A DNA stretch of 64,000 bases from Streptomyces sp. NRRL B-3428 (GTDB lineage Bacteria; Actinomycetota; Actinomycetes; Streptomycetales; Streptomycetaceae), in NCBI GenBank assembly GCA_000721375.1, contig JOGW01000008.1:434001-498000 (forward strand). Reading direction: 5' to 3'. This document shows, in pieces, positions 52,333-61,404 of the stretch. The notes under the pieces were generated by a model that saw only the letters and a list, made by a program, of their open reading frames with translations, was not told the DNA's origin and ran no database searches. Position 1 is the stretch's first letter, and the number at the start of each line of letters is the position of its first letter. The position numbers were made by a program, and so were the translations under genes.

Positions 52333-54051
52333 TCAGTCCTCGTCCTGGCTGCGCGACTTGATGGCCCGGCGCAGACGGTGGTGGCGGGTCGGGGACTGTT
52401 CGGTGATCGCGTCGCCGACCATCGCCTTGACCGCGTCGCGCAGTCCGCCGAGCGCGTGGTGGCGGGGCGGTCCCGCGCCCGGGTCCTCGCGCAGCTCCTT
52501 GAGCAGGGCCCAGCACAGCGCCAGCATGACGATGACGAAGGGCAGGGCGACCAGGATCGTGGCGCTCTGCAGGGAGCCCAGGCCGCCGGCCACCAGGAGG
52601 ACCGCCGCGACCGCCGCCATCAGGACGCCCCAGACGACCACCAGCCAGGTCTTGGGGTGCAGGGCGCCGCGGCTGGTGAGCGAGCCCATGACCAGGGAGG
52701 CCGAGTCGGCGCTGGTGACGAAGTAGGTCATGACGAGGATCATCGCGATCCAGGAGGTGACCGTGCCGATGGGCAGGGCGTCGAGCATCGCGAACAGCGC
52801 GGACTCCGGGCCCTCCGCGATCGCCGCGGCCATGTCGGCCTCGCCGGTGGAGTCCTGGCGGATGCCGGTGCCGCCCATGACGCAGAACCACACGACGGTC
52901 GCGGCGCTGGGCACGAGCAGGACGCCGATGAGGAACTCACGGATGGTACGGCCGCGGGAGATACGGGCGATGAAGGTGCCGACGAAGGGCGCCCAGGACA
53001 TCCACCAGGCCCAGTAGAAGATCGTCCAGCTGCCGAGCCAGGAGCTGTCGGTGAAGGCGCCGGTGCGGGTGGCCATGGGGATCAGGTTGATCAGGTAGTT
53101 GCCCACGCTCGCGGGGATCGCGTCCAGGATGTAGACGGTCGGGCCGATCACGAAGATGAAGGTCATCAGGCAGGCGGCGAGCACGATGTTGAGCGTCGAG
53201 AGCCATTTGACGCCCTTGTGCAGACCCGAGAACGCGGACCCGACGAAGGCCGCGCCCAGCGCCACGATGATGATGACTTCGAGGGAGGTGGAGTCCTCGA
53301 CGCCGGTGGTGAGGTTGAGGCCCTTGGCCACCTGGAGCGCGCCCACGCCGAGGCTGGTGGCGGTGCCGAAGACCGTGGCGAAGACCGCGAGCAGGTCGAT
53401 GAGGCGGCCGGGCCAGCCCGCCGCGCGCGCCTCGCCGATCAGCGGCACGAACACCGAGCTGAGGCGGTTGCCGCGGCCCTTGCGGAAGCCCGCGTACGCG
53501 AGGGCCAGGCCCGCGATGCCGTAGATCGCCCAGGGCGTGAAGGTCCAGTGGAAGAACGAGTACTGCAGCGCCGTGCCGGCCGCCGCGGGCGTACGCGGGT
53601 CGACACCGGCGGCCGCGGGCGGGGGGCTCAGATAGTGCTGGAGCGGCTCACCGACGCCGTAGAACATCAGGCCGATGCCCATACCGGCGCTGAACATCAT
53701 CGCGATCCACGCGAGATTGGTGAACTCCGGCTCGGAGTCGTCACGGCCGAGGCGGATCTGGCCGTAGCGGCTGACCGCGATCACCGCGCACAGCACCAGG
53801 AAGATGTCGGCGGCGATCACGAAGAGCCAGGCGAAGTTCTCCAGGACCCAGGCCAGGGCGGTGGACGAGGCGCTGTCGAAGGACTTCTTGCCGATCGCGG
53901 CCCACGCGACCACACCGACCACGACTGCGACACCGATGCCGACGACGGTGAGGTCGGGGGTGTTGTCCTCCCCGGGGCCGATGGCCTCGGGGGCGCCGGG
54001 TGGGCTCGGGGGCTCTGCGGGGCCGTTCTGATCGATCGTTTCCGTGCTCAT
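52333..54051 (-). CDS. BCCT-family betaine/carnitine/choline transporter
   Basis: 572 aa, twelve helices. An acidic, proline-rich N-terminus precedes helix 1 (LTVVGIGVAVVVGVVAWAAI). The family glycine motif GMGIGLMFYGVGEPLQHY and the aromatic substrate box YWAWWMSWAPFVGTFIARI are intact. The basic C-terminal tail (HHRLRRAIKSRSQDED) resembles osmosensing extensions of BetP. Imports a compatible solute with Na+ or H+. It stands alone, divergent from glycerate kinase. Confidence 0.9.
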   Translation of the reverse strand: MSTETIDQNGPAEPPSPPGAPEAIGPGEDNTPDLTVVGIGVAVVVGVVAWAAIGKKSFDSASSTALAWVLENFAWLFVIAADIFLVLCAVIAVSRYGQIRLGRDDSEPEFTNLAWIAMMFSAGMGIGLMFYGVGEPLQHYLSPPPAAAGVDPRTPAAAGTALQYSFFHWTFTPWAIYGIAGLALAYAGFRKGRGNRLSSVFVPLIGEARAAGWPGRLIDLLAVFATVFGTATSLGVGALQVAKGLNLTTGVEDSTSLEVIIIVALGAAFVGSAFSGLHKGVKWLSTLNIVLAACLMTFIFVIGPTVYILDAIPASVGNYLINLIPMATRTGAFTDSSWLGSWTIFYWAWWMSWAPFVGTFIARISRGRTIREFLIGVLLVPSAATVVWFCVMGGTGIRQDSTGEADMAAAIAEGPESALFAMLDALPIGTVTSWIAMILVMTYFVTSADSASLVMGSLTSRGALHPKTWLVVVWGVLMAAVAAVLLVAGGLGSLQSATILVALPFVIVMLALCWALLKELREDPGAGPPRHHALGGLRDAVKAMVGDAITEQSPTRHHRLRRAIKSRSQDED

Positions 54052-54206
54052 GCCGCCCCACTATGGTGGGAAATACCCCTGTTTTTCGCCTGGGCGCGCC
54101 GTCTCGCGGTACGGGTGGCCATGGGCAGGGAGCCCTCCCTCCGGTTAAGGTCGGGGCGGCGCGACTGCCTTGACGCGAGCAAGGCCCGAAAGCAAGGGGA
54201 ACCAAG

Positions 54207-55385
54207 GTGGCGGACGCTGCAGAGAAGGCTCGGTCGGCGGCTCACTCGTCGACGGAGAGCCGGGTGCTGATAGCCGCGGACAAGTTCAAGGGTTCGCTCA
54301 CGGCCGTACAGGTCGCTGAGCGGGTCACGGCCGGGCTGCGCCGGGTGGCGCCGGATGTCGCGGTCGAGGCACTGCCCGTCGCGGACGGCGGCGACGGCAC
54401 GGTGGCCGCGGCGGTCGCGGGCGGCTTCGAGCGACGTGAGGTCGAGGTCACCGGCCCGCTGGGCACGCCGGTGACGGCCGCTTATGCGCTCCGGGGCGAC
54501 ACCGCCGTGGTCGAGATGGCCGAGGCCTCCGGTCTGCAGCTGCTGCCCGAGGGTGTCTTCGCGCCGCTGACCTCGTCCACGTACGGCTCCGGTGAGCTGC
54601 TGCTCGCGGCGCTCGACGCGGGCGCGCGCACGATCGTCTTCGGGGTCGGCGGCAGCGCCACCACCGACGGCGGCGCGGGCATGCTGGCCGCGCTCGGCGC
54701 GAAGTTCCTGGACGAGGCCGGCGAGCCGGTCGCCGCGGGCGGCGGTCCGCTGCGCGACCTCGCCTCGGCCGACCTCTCGGGCATCGACAAGCGCTTCGCC
54801 GATGTGGACCTGGTCCTCGCGAGCGATGTCGACAACCCGCTGACCGGCCCGAAGGGCGCCCCGGCGGTCTACGGTCCGCAGAAGGGTGCGACGCCCGAGG
54901 ACGTCGAGACCCTGGACGCGGCACTCGCGCACTTCGCGCAGGTCCTGGAGAAGGCCGTCGGCCCGAAGGCCGGCGAGCTCGCCGCGTCCCCGGGCGCCGG
55001 CGCCGCGGGCGGTATCGGCTACGGCGCGCTGGTCGCGCTCGGTGCGCGGTTCCGTCCGGGCATCGAGGTCATGCTCGACGTGCTCGGCTTCGCACCCGCG
55101 CTGTCCCGGGCCACCCTGGTGATCACGGGCGAGGGCTCGCTCGACGAGCAGACCCTGCACGGCAAGGCCCCGGCGGGTGTCGCCGCGGCGGCGCGTGCGG
55201 CCGGTGTCGAGGTCGTCGCGGTCTGCGGCCGGCTCGCCCTGCCGCCGGAGGCGCTGGGCAAGGCCGGCATCCGGCGGGCGTACCCGCTGACGTCGGTGGA
55301 GCCCGACGTGGCCAAGTGCATCGCCGAGGCCGGCCCGATCCTGGAACAGGTCGCCGAGCAGATCGCTCGTGACTTTCTGAGCTGA
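54207..55385 (+). CDS. Glycerate 2-kinase (GarK/GlxK type)
   Basis: 392 aa, type I glycerate kinase. GTG start preceded by AAGGGGA. Landmarks: LIAADKFKGSLTAVQVAERV, VADGGDGTVAAAV, ASGLQLLPEG, STYGSGELLLAAL, FGVGGSATTDGGAGMLAALG (ATP/glycerate cleft), LASDVDNPLTGPKGAP and TGEGSLDEQTLHGKAP. Phosphorylates D-glycerate, feeding glyoxylate-derived carbon into glycolysis. No glyoxylate carboligase or tartronate-semialdehyde reductase gene is adjacent. Confidence 0.93.
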   Translation: MADAAEKARSAAHSSTESRVLIAADKFKGSLTAVQVAERVTAGLRRVAPDVAVEALPVADGGDGTVAAAVAGGFERREVEVTGPLGTPVTAAYALRGDTAVVEMAEASGLQLLPEGVFAPLTSSTYGSGELLLAALDAGARTIVFGVGGSATTDGGAGMLAALGAKFLDEAGEPVAAGGGPLRDLASADLSGIDKRFADVDLVLASDVDNPLTGPKGAPAVYGPQKGATPEDVETLDAALAHFAQVLEKAVGPKAGELAASPGAGAAGGIGYGALVALGARFRPGIEVMLDVLGFAPALSRATLVITGEGSLDEQTLHGKAPAGVAAAARAAGVEVVAVCGRLALPPEALGKAGIRRAYPLTSVEPDVAKCIAEAGPILEQVAEQIARDFLS

Positions 55386-55409
55386 GGCCCTGAGCTTTGA
55401 GGTGCGCCC

Positions 55410-55440
55410 GGGGCGGGCATCGTATGGAGATCGCCCGCCC
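55410..55440 (+). terminator. Hairpin terminator after glycerate kinase
   Basis: GGGCGGGC (55411-55418) pairs with GCCCGCCC (55433-55440), 8 bp of GC pairs with a 14-base loop; flanking GGTGCGCC and GGCGCGCC can extend the stem imperfectly. Confidence 0.6.
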
Positions 55441-55487
55441 TGGCGCGCCCACCTGCTCCATGGCGTCCTGACCTGCCGGCCCGAGCT

Positions 55488-55518
55488 GGTGACAACCCCT
55501 GCCGGTGACAACCCCTGC
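55488..55518. repeat. 15-bp direct repeat upstream of the small membrane-anchored protein
   Basis: GGTGACAACCCCTGC occurs at 55488-55502 and 55504-55518 (period 16). It lies about 50-80 bp before the next gene and might be a regulator site or simple slippage. Confidence 0.75.
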
Positions 55519-55565
55519 GGTGCACCTGTGAGTTCACCGATCGACTCGGATCACTGGAGATTGCC

Positions 55566-55997
55566 GTGGGATACGCCGGCGTGGCCATTTCGATCTTCGC
55601 TCTCGCCGTCAGCCTCTATTCGCTGATGGAGCGGAAGAAGACGGACAAGCGCGACCTCACGCTACGCGTGCACGAGATGCTGATAGCGCCCGAGTTGCAG
55701 GCTGGACGACGGCTCCTGTTCAGACTCGACCGAGACGTGTCCGCACTCACCGAAGAGGAGTACGGCAGCGCGAACAGAGCCTTGGCCACTTTGGACGTCG
55801 CGGGCTTCTACTGCCGCAAGGGCTACGTCAACGTGAGCGATTTCCTGGAGCTCTGGGCCCCTTCACTGGCCAAGCTGAAGGGGGCGGCGGAACCGTTCCT
55901 CGCTCACCGCGACGCGGAGCGGCCTGCCGATCTGCCGGTATGGCCCAACTATCGGTGGCTGGTTTCCCGGGCGGAGGAGACTGTGCGCGCACGCTGA
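55566..55997 (+). CDS. Small membrane-anchored protein, DUF4760-like
   Basis: 143 aa from a GTG with GGAG six bases upstream. A single N-terminal transmembrane segment (VAISIFALAVSLYSL, residues 5-20) is followed by a basic stop-transfer MERKKTDKRD. The remainder is a soluble helical domain with RRLLFRLDRDVSALTEEEYG, and DVAGFYCRKGYVNVSDFLELWAPSL. The pattern of signal-anchor plus CxxG-type helical domain resembles DUF4760 proteins of unknown role. The upstream direct repeat may regulate it. Confidence 0.6.
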   Translation: MGYAGVAISIFALAVSLYSLMERKKTDKRDLTLRVHEMLIAPELQAGRRLLFRLDRDVSALTEEEYGSANRALATLDVAGFYCRKGYVNVSDFLELWAPSLAKLKGAAEPFLAHRDAERPADLPVWPNYRWLVSRAEETVRAR

Positions 55998-56015
55998 CGT
56001 TCCAGGTCCACGCCT

Positions 56016-57179
56016 TCAGGCCGACGCGCCCTCCTCCACCCGCCGTCGCAGACTGTGCCCCGCCACCACGGTGAGGGCCGCCGCCACGCCTGCCAGGGGG
56101 ACGGCGGATGATCCGGCGAAGGTGCACAGCAGGATCGCCAACGCGCCCAGGGGCATCGTGAGCTGCTGGGCGCGCGTGCGCTTGAAGTGGCGTGCGTGCA
56201 GCAGCCATACGACGAGGAAGAACAGCGCGGCGGGTACCGTCACGGCCGCCGCGGCCGCACGCTCCGAGATGTGCGCCTCGCCCACCGACTGCTCGACGGC
56301 CAGCTCCACGCCCGCGCCGATGGCGGCGGCCGAGGCGAAGACGAAGTAGTGGCCGTAACCCCAGACGAAGCCCTGCCGGTTCGAGGTGAGGTGCTCGTGG
56401 ATGGGCACCGCGAAGTAGATCCACCATGCGCAGAACACGAGGAGCAGCCCGCCCGCGGCCAGCGGAAGCAGCCCGTCGAGGCTGCCGTGGCCGTCTCCGT
56501 CCACGGCCTGCTGTACGGCGATGGTGGCGCCGGCGATCGTCTCGCCGAGCACGATCAGGGTGAACAGGCCGTAGCGCTCGGCGATGTGGTGCGGGTGCCA
56601 GGGTGTGTTCCCGTCGCGTTCGGCGACCAGCGGCACGGCCAGTTCGGCCAGGATCAGCGCCACGAAGACGTAGCCGCGGGCCCCATCGGGCACGAACAGC
56701 ATCGCGATCCAGCCGAGCTGGGTGAGGACGAGGCCGGCCGCGTACCGTCGCGCGACCCGGCTCTCCCCCGCGTCGGAACTGGCGTGCGCGGCACGCAGCC
56801 ACTGGAAGGTCTGCGCGAGCCGCATGACGACATAGCCGACGACCACGACGGTGAAGTCCCCGTCGTCGAAGGCGCGTGGCACTCCGGCGGCGAGGATCAG
56901 CACGCCGGTGATCTGGACGAGGGTCACCACCCGGTACAGGGCGTCGTCGATGTCGTACGCCGAGGCGAACCAGGTGAAGTTCATCCAGGCCCACCAGATC
57001 GCGAAGAAGAGGGCGAGGTAGCCGGTGATGCCATGGCCCGGATGACTCTCGGCGAAGGCATGCACCAGACGGGAGTTGGCCTGGGCGACGGCCACGACGA
57101 AACAGAGGTCGAACAGCAGCTCCAGCGGGGTCGCTGCACGGTGCGCCTCGTGGCGGCTGCGGGCAATCATGCGGCTCAT
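56016..57179 (-). CDS. ltrA: LtrA-type low-temperature requirement protein
   Basis: 387 aa multi-pass membrane protein with about eleven helices. Signature HRAATPLELLFDLCFVVAVAQ at the N-terminus, WWAWMNFTWFASAYDIDD, and AERYGLFTLIVLGETIAGAT in the middle. LtrA was named for a Listeria low-temperature mutant; the biochemical function is unknown. A GTG at 57185 would add two residues. It ends with a basic RRR motif and acidic tail. Confidence 0.85.
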   Translation of the reverse strand: MSRMIARSRHEAHRAATPLELLFDLCFVVAVAQANSRLVHAFAESHPGHGITGYLALFFAIWWAWMNFTWFASAYDIDDALYRVVTLVQITGVLILAAGVPRAFDDGDFTVVVVGYVVMRLAQTFQWLRAAHASSDAGESRVARRYAAGLVLTQLGWIAMLFVPDGARGYVFVALILAELAVPLVAERDGNTPWHPHHIAERYGLFTLIVLGETIAGATIAVQQAVDGDGHGSLDGLLPLAAGGLLLVFCAWWIYFAVPIHEHLTSNRQGFVWGYGHYFVFASAAAIGAGVELAVEQSVGEAHISERAAAAAVTVPAALFFLVVWLLHARHFKRTRAQQLTMPLGALAILLCTFAGSSAVPLAGVAAALTVVAGHSLRRRVEEGASA

Positions 57180-57468
57180 GCGCACAGTTCAGCAGGAGAC
57201 CGGAGCGCTCGGGCGGCGATCCGCTGCGGGGCGGCGGGATTCGTACCGGTTCGCAGTCAACCCGGCCCCGGGCTCATGACCCGGGCCAGGCCTGTGCGGG
57301 GCGCGTGGCGACGAGATGTTCACAGATGGTCCGGTGCTCCGGATATCCGACGGCGATCTCGGCGAGCCTGGCGTTCATCGCCGCGGCCGGTCGCAGGGGC
57401 CACACACTCTCTACAGAGACCGAAGAAACCAGTTCGCCCCCGCCCTCCCTTCTCCGTACCCTCACCGC

Positions 57469-58194
57469 ATGACCAAGCCGCTCGTCGCGATTCTCACCGG
57501 CGCAGGGATCTCCACCGACTCCGGGATCCCCGACTACCGCGGGCCCAACGGGCTCTGGCGCAAGGATCCCGAGGCCGAGAAGCTCGTCACGTACGACTAC
57601 TACGTGAGCGATCCGGAGATCCGGCGCCGTGCTTGGCAGATGCGCCTGAACGGGCCCGCGCGCCATGCCGAGCCCAATGCGGCGCACCGGTCCGTGGCCG
57701 GGCTGGAACAGCGCGGGATTCCCGTGCGGGTGCTCACCCAGAACGTCGACGGGCTGCACCAGCGCGCCGGGCTCTCCGCCCGCAAGGTGCTCGAACTGCA
57801 CGGCACCGCAAGGGAAGTGGTGTGCATCGGGTGTCATGACCGGGCACCGATGGAGTCCGCGCTCGCCCGCGTCGAGGCCGGCGAGGAGGATCCGGCCTGC
57901 CTCGCGTGCGGCGGTGTGCTGAAGTCCGCGACCGTGATGTTCGGTGAGCGGCTCGACCCGATGGTGATCGGCGAGGCGATGAGTATCGCGAAGGCCTGCA
58001 GTGTGTTCTTCGCGGTGGGCAGCAGTCTGCAGGTACAGCCCGCCGCCTCGCTCGCGGGGATCGCCGCCGAGCACGGCGCGCGGCTCGTCATCGTCAACGC
58101 CGATCCGACCCCGTACGACGCGATGGCACAGGAGGTCGTACGAGAGCCGATCGGCAGCGCACTGCCCGGGCTCCTGGCGGGGCTGGGCGTCTAG
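57469..58194 (+). CDS. cobB: NAD-dependent protein deacylase (sirtuin)
   Basis: 241 aa. NAD-binding GAGISTDSGIPDYRG, TQNVDGLHQRAG and catalytic His111 in LELHG. Two zinc-binding cysteine pairs, CIGC and CLAC, then the substrate-binding VMFGE motif and GSSLQVQPAA. It removes acetyl or other acyl groups from lysine, with NAD+ consumed and O-acyl-ADP-ribose formed. In actinomycetes such enzymes activate acyl-CoA synthetases. The stop codon lies in a 36-bp repeat that continues downstream. Confidence 0.92.
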   Translation: MTKPLVAILTGAGISTDSGIPDYRGPNGLWRKDPEAEKLVTYDYYVSDPEIRRRAWQMRLNGPARHAEPNAAHRSVAGLEQRGIPVRVLTQNVDGLHQRAGLSARKVLELHGTAREVVCIGCHDRAPMESALARVEAGEEDPACLACGGVLKSATVMFGERLDPMVIGEAMSIAKACSVFFAVGSSLQVQPAASLAGIAAEHGARLVIVNADPTPYDAMAQEVVREPIGSALPGLLAGLGV

Positions 58195-58261
58195 TCGGGC
58201 AGCCGGGCGCCCGGTCGATCAGCTCGGCGTCCAGCCGGGCAGCCGGCCGCCCGGTCGATCA
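58186..58261. repeat. 36-bp direct repeat spanning the sirtuin stop codon
   Basis: 58186-58221 and 58226-58261 match at 33 of 36 positions (period 40). In the second copy the TAG stop is changed to CAG. The array fills the whole gap to the convergent MerR-methyltransferase gene. Confidence 0.85.
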
Positions 58262-58269
58262 CCCGGGTT

Positions 58270-59385
58270 TCAGGCCACCAGCAGGCGCAGGCCGAGCTCC
58301 GCCGCGTCGTGGGCGACCAGGTCGCGGTTGCGCTCGGACCATGCGCCCGAGTCGAGGTCCTCGCGGAGCCGGTGTACGGCGCGCTGTTCGGCCTGTGGTC
58401 CGACCCGGGTCCAGACCGATACCGCGCGGCGCACGTGCTCCTCCAGGTAGGCCTCGGGGCGGCGCCAGTACGCCTCGAAGAACCCGTCGGCGCAGTCCCA
58501 GGGAATGAGCACGGGTTCCGCGCGGCCCCCGATCGCGCGGGTCATGTCCGCGAGGGAGGGCCGGTCGTCGAGCAGGCCGGCGAACTCGGGCAGGTAGTCA
58601 CGCGTGAGCCAGAAGCGGTCCAGCCAGCCGGGGGTGCTGGCGTCGTAGGTGAACACCACCACGCGGCGGGCCACGCGCTTCATCTCGCGCAGCCCCGCGA
58701 TCGGGTCGCTCCAGTGGTGCACGGTGCTGAAGGCCATCGCGGCGTCGAAGGCGTCGTCCTCGAACGGCAGGTTCTCGGCGTCGGCCGCCACGCAGGGCGC
58801 CGCGCCCTCGGGGCGCTGGGCCCGCATCACGGCCGAGGGTTCCACTGCGGTCACCTCGCGGTCGGCGGGCTCGTACGAGCCGGTGCCGGCCCCGACGTTC
58901 AGGACGGTCCGCGCGTCACCGAGCGCCTCCCAGACCTTCGCGGCGATCCGCGGCTCGGTGCGCCGCGTCGCCGGGTACGCGGATCCGATGCTCTCGTACA
59001 ACTGCGCCCCGAACACGCGGAGTCGGTCCTCCGATGTGGTGCTGATCCCCATCGCCCTTGCCTCCAGTTCCCTGTCGATGGCTCTCACCATCGCGGCGGC
59101 CTGATCGCGCTGCTCCACCACGAGGCCGCGCAGCCGGTGCAGTCGCGCGACCGCGTCGGTGGCCGGGTCGTCCACCAGGTCCGCGATCTCGCGCAGCCCG
59201 AAGCCGAGCCGCCGGTACGCGAGCACTTCGCGCAGCCGCTCCACGTCGGCCGCCGAGTACGCCCGGTATCCGGCGGCCGTGCGTGCGGACGGGTGCACGA
59301 GGCCGATCTCGTCGTAGTGGTGCAGCGTGCGGACGCTCACTCGGGCCAGCTCGGCCACGCGCCCCACGGTCAGGTGTTCTTCCAC
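58270..59385 (-). CDS. MerR-type regulator fused to a SAM-dependent methyltransferase
   Basis: 371 aa from the GTG at 59385. Residues about 3-70 form a MerR winged helix (LTVGRVAELARVSVRTLHHYDEIGL, GYRAYSAADVERLREVLAYR), followed by a dimerisation helix to about 115. From about 145 a class I methyltransferase begins: TVLNVGAGTGSYEP (SAM motif I), VTAVEPSAVMRAQRP, and FDAAMAFSTVHHWSDP (motif IV/V). In standard MerR proteins a small-molecule sensor occupies the C-terminus; here it is replaced by an apparently intact enzyme. Role unknown: the methyltransferase may sense SAM or modify a ligand. Confidence 0.85.
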   Translation of the reverse strand: MEEHLTVGRVAELARVSVRTLHHYDEIGLVHPSARTAAGYRAYSAADVERLREVLAYRRLGFGLREIADLVDDPATDAVARLHRLRGLVVEQRDQAAAMVRAIDRELEARAMGISTTSEDRLRVFGAQLYESIGSAYPATRRTEPRIAAKVWEALGDARTVLNVGAGTGSYEPADREVTAVEPSAVMRAQRPEGAAPCVAADAENLPFEDDAFDAAMAFSTVHHWSDPIAGLREMKRVARRVVVFTYDASTPGWLDRFWLTRDYLPEFAGLLDDRPSLADMTRAIGGRAEPVLIPWDCADGFFEAYWRRPEAYLEEHVRRAVSVWTRVGPQAEQRAVHRLREDLDSGAWSERNRDLVAHDAAELGLRLLVA

Positions 59386-59431
59386 GGCATCGACAATGCG
59401 CCATGACGTCACGTGAGGGTCAAGCAGGTGA

Positions 59432-59923
59432 TCAGAAAAGGGCGTCGGCGGTCCCCTGCCGTTCGAAGTCGAGGAGACGGCGCTTGCGGTCGATGCCGCC
59501 GCCGTAGCCGGTGAGGCTGCCGTTGGCACCGACGACCCGGTGGCAGGGCACGATGATGCCGATCGGGTTCTTGCCGTTGGCGAGACCCACGGCCCGGGAG
59601 GCGGCCGGGTTGCCGAGGGCTTCGGCGAGCTCCCCGTAACTGCGGGTCTCGCCGTACGGAATCTTCAGCAGCTCGGCCCACACGGTGCGTTGGAAGCCCG
59701 TGCCGTCCAGGTGGAGCGGCAGGTCGAATTCCGTGCGCTCGCCCGCGAAGTAGGCGGTGAGCTGTTCGACGGCCTCACCGAAGGCCGAGTCGTCGGGCGT
59801 CCCGAAGGACTCCTCCGGCGGTCGGTGGCGCTGGTCGGTCATGTAGAGGCCGGCGAGGACCCCGTCGGTCGCCACGAGGGTGAGCGGGCCGTACGGGCTG
59901 TCGATCACTGTGTACGTACGCAT
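59432..59923 (-). CDS. ogt: Methylated-DNA-protein-cysteine methyltransferase
   Basis: 163 aa from ATG 59923, which has AAGGA eight bases upstream; ATG 59932, three codons earlier, touches that sequence. The active-site motif PCHRVVGANGSLTGYGGG places the acceptor cysteine at residue 127. The N-terminal ribonuclease-like half and FQRTVWAELLKIPYGETRSYGELA are typical of Ogt. It repairs O6-methylguanine by irreversible transfer of the methyl group. It is 11 bp downstream of adaA-alkA on the same strand. Confidence 0.93.
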   Translation of the reverse strand: MRTYTVIDSPYGPLTLVATDGVLAGLYMTDQRHRPPEESFGTPDDSAFGEAVEQLTAYFAGERTEFDLPLHLDGTGFQRTVWAELLKIPYGETRSYGELAEALGNPAASRAVGLANGKNPIGIIVPCHRVVGANGSLTGYGGGIDRKRRLLDFERQGTADALF

Positions 59924-59934
59924 CGCGGACATCC

Positions 59935-61404
59935 TTATACGGGAAGGAAGTTGATGGGGTGGTCGTCGGTGGCCCAGAGGTGCTGGACCGCGTAGGCGCG
60001 CCAGGGCTGCCAGGCCGCGGCGCGCGCGGTGAGCGCTGCCGGGGTCGAGGGCAGACCGAGCGCTTCGGCGGCCTTGCGGACGCCGAGGTCGCCGGGCAGG
60101 AAGGCGTCGGGGTCGCCGAGCGCGCGCATCGCGATGACCTCGATGGTCCAGGGGCCGAAGCCGGGCAGTCCGGCGAGACGGGCACGGGCCTCGTTCCAGT
60201 CGGATTCCACGCCCAACTGCAGGGATCCGTCCGCCAGTTGTCCGACCAGATTCATGAGGGTCGCCCGGCGGGTACGAGGCATCGCGAGGGTCTCCGGGTC
60301 GAGTCCGGCGAGAGTCGCCGGGTCGGGGAAGAGATGGGTGAGCCCGCCCTCGGGATCGTCGATCCGTTCGCCGTGCGCCTCGACCAGGCGTCCCGCGTGG
60401 GTGCGGGCCGCGGCCGTGGAGACCTGCTGGCCGAGCACCGCGCGGACCGCGAACTCCGCCTCGTCCACCGTGCGCGGCACGCGTCGTCCCGGGGCCTTGG
60501 CGACCAGGGGCGCGAGCAGGTCGTCGGTGCTCAACTGGGCGTCCACCGCGACCGGGTCGGCGTCCAGGTCGAGCATCCGGCGGCAGCGGCTGATCGCCAC
60601 GGTGAGGTCGCGCTGGTCGGTGAGAGCGAGCCGGCACGCGATGTGGTCGGGCTCGGGGGTCAGGGCGACCACGCCATGCCCGTACGGCAGACGCAGCGTG
60701 CGGCGGTACGCGCCGTCGCGCCACTCCTCCACGCCCGGTACGGCGGTGGCGACGAGGTGGCCGAAGAGGTTGTCGGGGTTGAGCGGCTTGCGGAACGGCA
60801 GGCGCAGGCTCAGGACGCCCGGGGCCGCTTCGGTGCGGCGGCCGCTCGCGCGGGTTCTGAGCTCTCCGGGAGTGAGGGCGAAGACCTCTCGTACGGTCTC
60901 GTTGAAGGTACGGATCGAGGAGAAGCCGGCCGCGAAGGCGATGTCCGCCATGGGCAGGGCGGTCGTCTCGATCAGCAGGCGCGCTGTCTGCGCGCGCTGC
61001 GATCGGGCCAGTGCCAGCGGGCCCGCTCCCAGCTCGGCCAGGAGCTGGCGCTCGACCTGACGGGCGCTGTAGCCGAGGCGGGTGGCGAGTCCGGGCACGC
61101 CCTCGCGGTCCACGACTCCGTCACCGATCAGACGCATCGCGCGGGCCACGAGGTCGGCGCGGTGGTTCCACTCGGGCGAGCCGGGGGTGGCGTCGGGGCG
61201 GCAGCGCTTGCAGGCCCGGTATCCGGCCTGCTGGCAGGCGGCCGCGCTGGGCAGGAAGGTCATGTTCTGCGGCTTGGGTGCCACCACCGGACAGCTGGGC
61301 CGGCAGTAGATGCCGGTGGTCCGCACGGCGGTGAAGAACCAGCCGTCGAAGCGGGCGTCCTTGGACTGTACGGCTCGTAGACAGCGCTCGGTCTCGGTGT
61401 GCAT
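59935..61404 (-). CDS. Ada regulatory N-domain and AraC helix-turn-helix fused to AlkA glycosylase
   Basis: 489 aa. Residues 1-75 are the Ada methylphosphotriester sensor with zinc cysteines C34, C38, C65 and C68 (GIYCRPSC and ACKRC). About 80-185 is an AraC-type DNA-binding region (LATRLGYSARQVERQLLAELG, MADIAFAAGFSSIRTFNETVREVF). About 195-489 is AlkA, DNA-3-methyladenine glycosylase II, with the helix-hairpin-helix GLPGFGPWTIEVIAMRAL and catalytic Asp in LPGDLGVRKA. One polypeptide both senses alkylation damage and removes damaged bases. The start is set at MHTETERC; an ATG six codons upstream has weaker support. Confidence 0.92.
   Translation of the reverse strand: MHTETERCLRAVQSKDARFDGWFFTAVRTTGIYCRPSCPVVAPKPQNMTFLPSAAACQQAGYRACKRCRPDATPGSPEWNHRADLVARAMRLIGDGVVDREGVPGLATRLGYSARQVERQLLAELGAGPLALARSQRAQTARLLIETTALPMADIAFAAGFSSIRTFNETVREVFALTPGELRTRASGRRTEAAPGVLSLRLPFRKPLNPDNLFGHLVATAVPGVEEWRDGAYRRTLRLPYGHGVVALTPEPDHIACRLALTDQRDLTVAISRCRRMLDLDADPVAVDAQLSTDDLLAPLVAKAPGRRVPRTVDEAEFAVRAVLGQQVSTAAARTHAGRLVEAHGERIDDPEGGLTHLFPDPATLAGLDPETLAMPRTRRATLMNLVGQLADGSLQLGVESDWNEARARLAGLPGFGPWTIEVIAMRALGDPDAFLPGDLGVRKAAEALGLPSTPAALTARAAAWQPWRAYAVQHLWATDDHPINFLPV

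Noticed and set aside
57469..58194. Sirtuin, NUDIX, ARH and LtrA as one NAD/ADP-ribose defence system
   Set aside because: The genes are in separate transcription units with a BCCT transporter and glycerate kinase between them; there is no toxin or ADP-ribosyltransferase and no mobile-element context.
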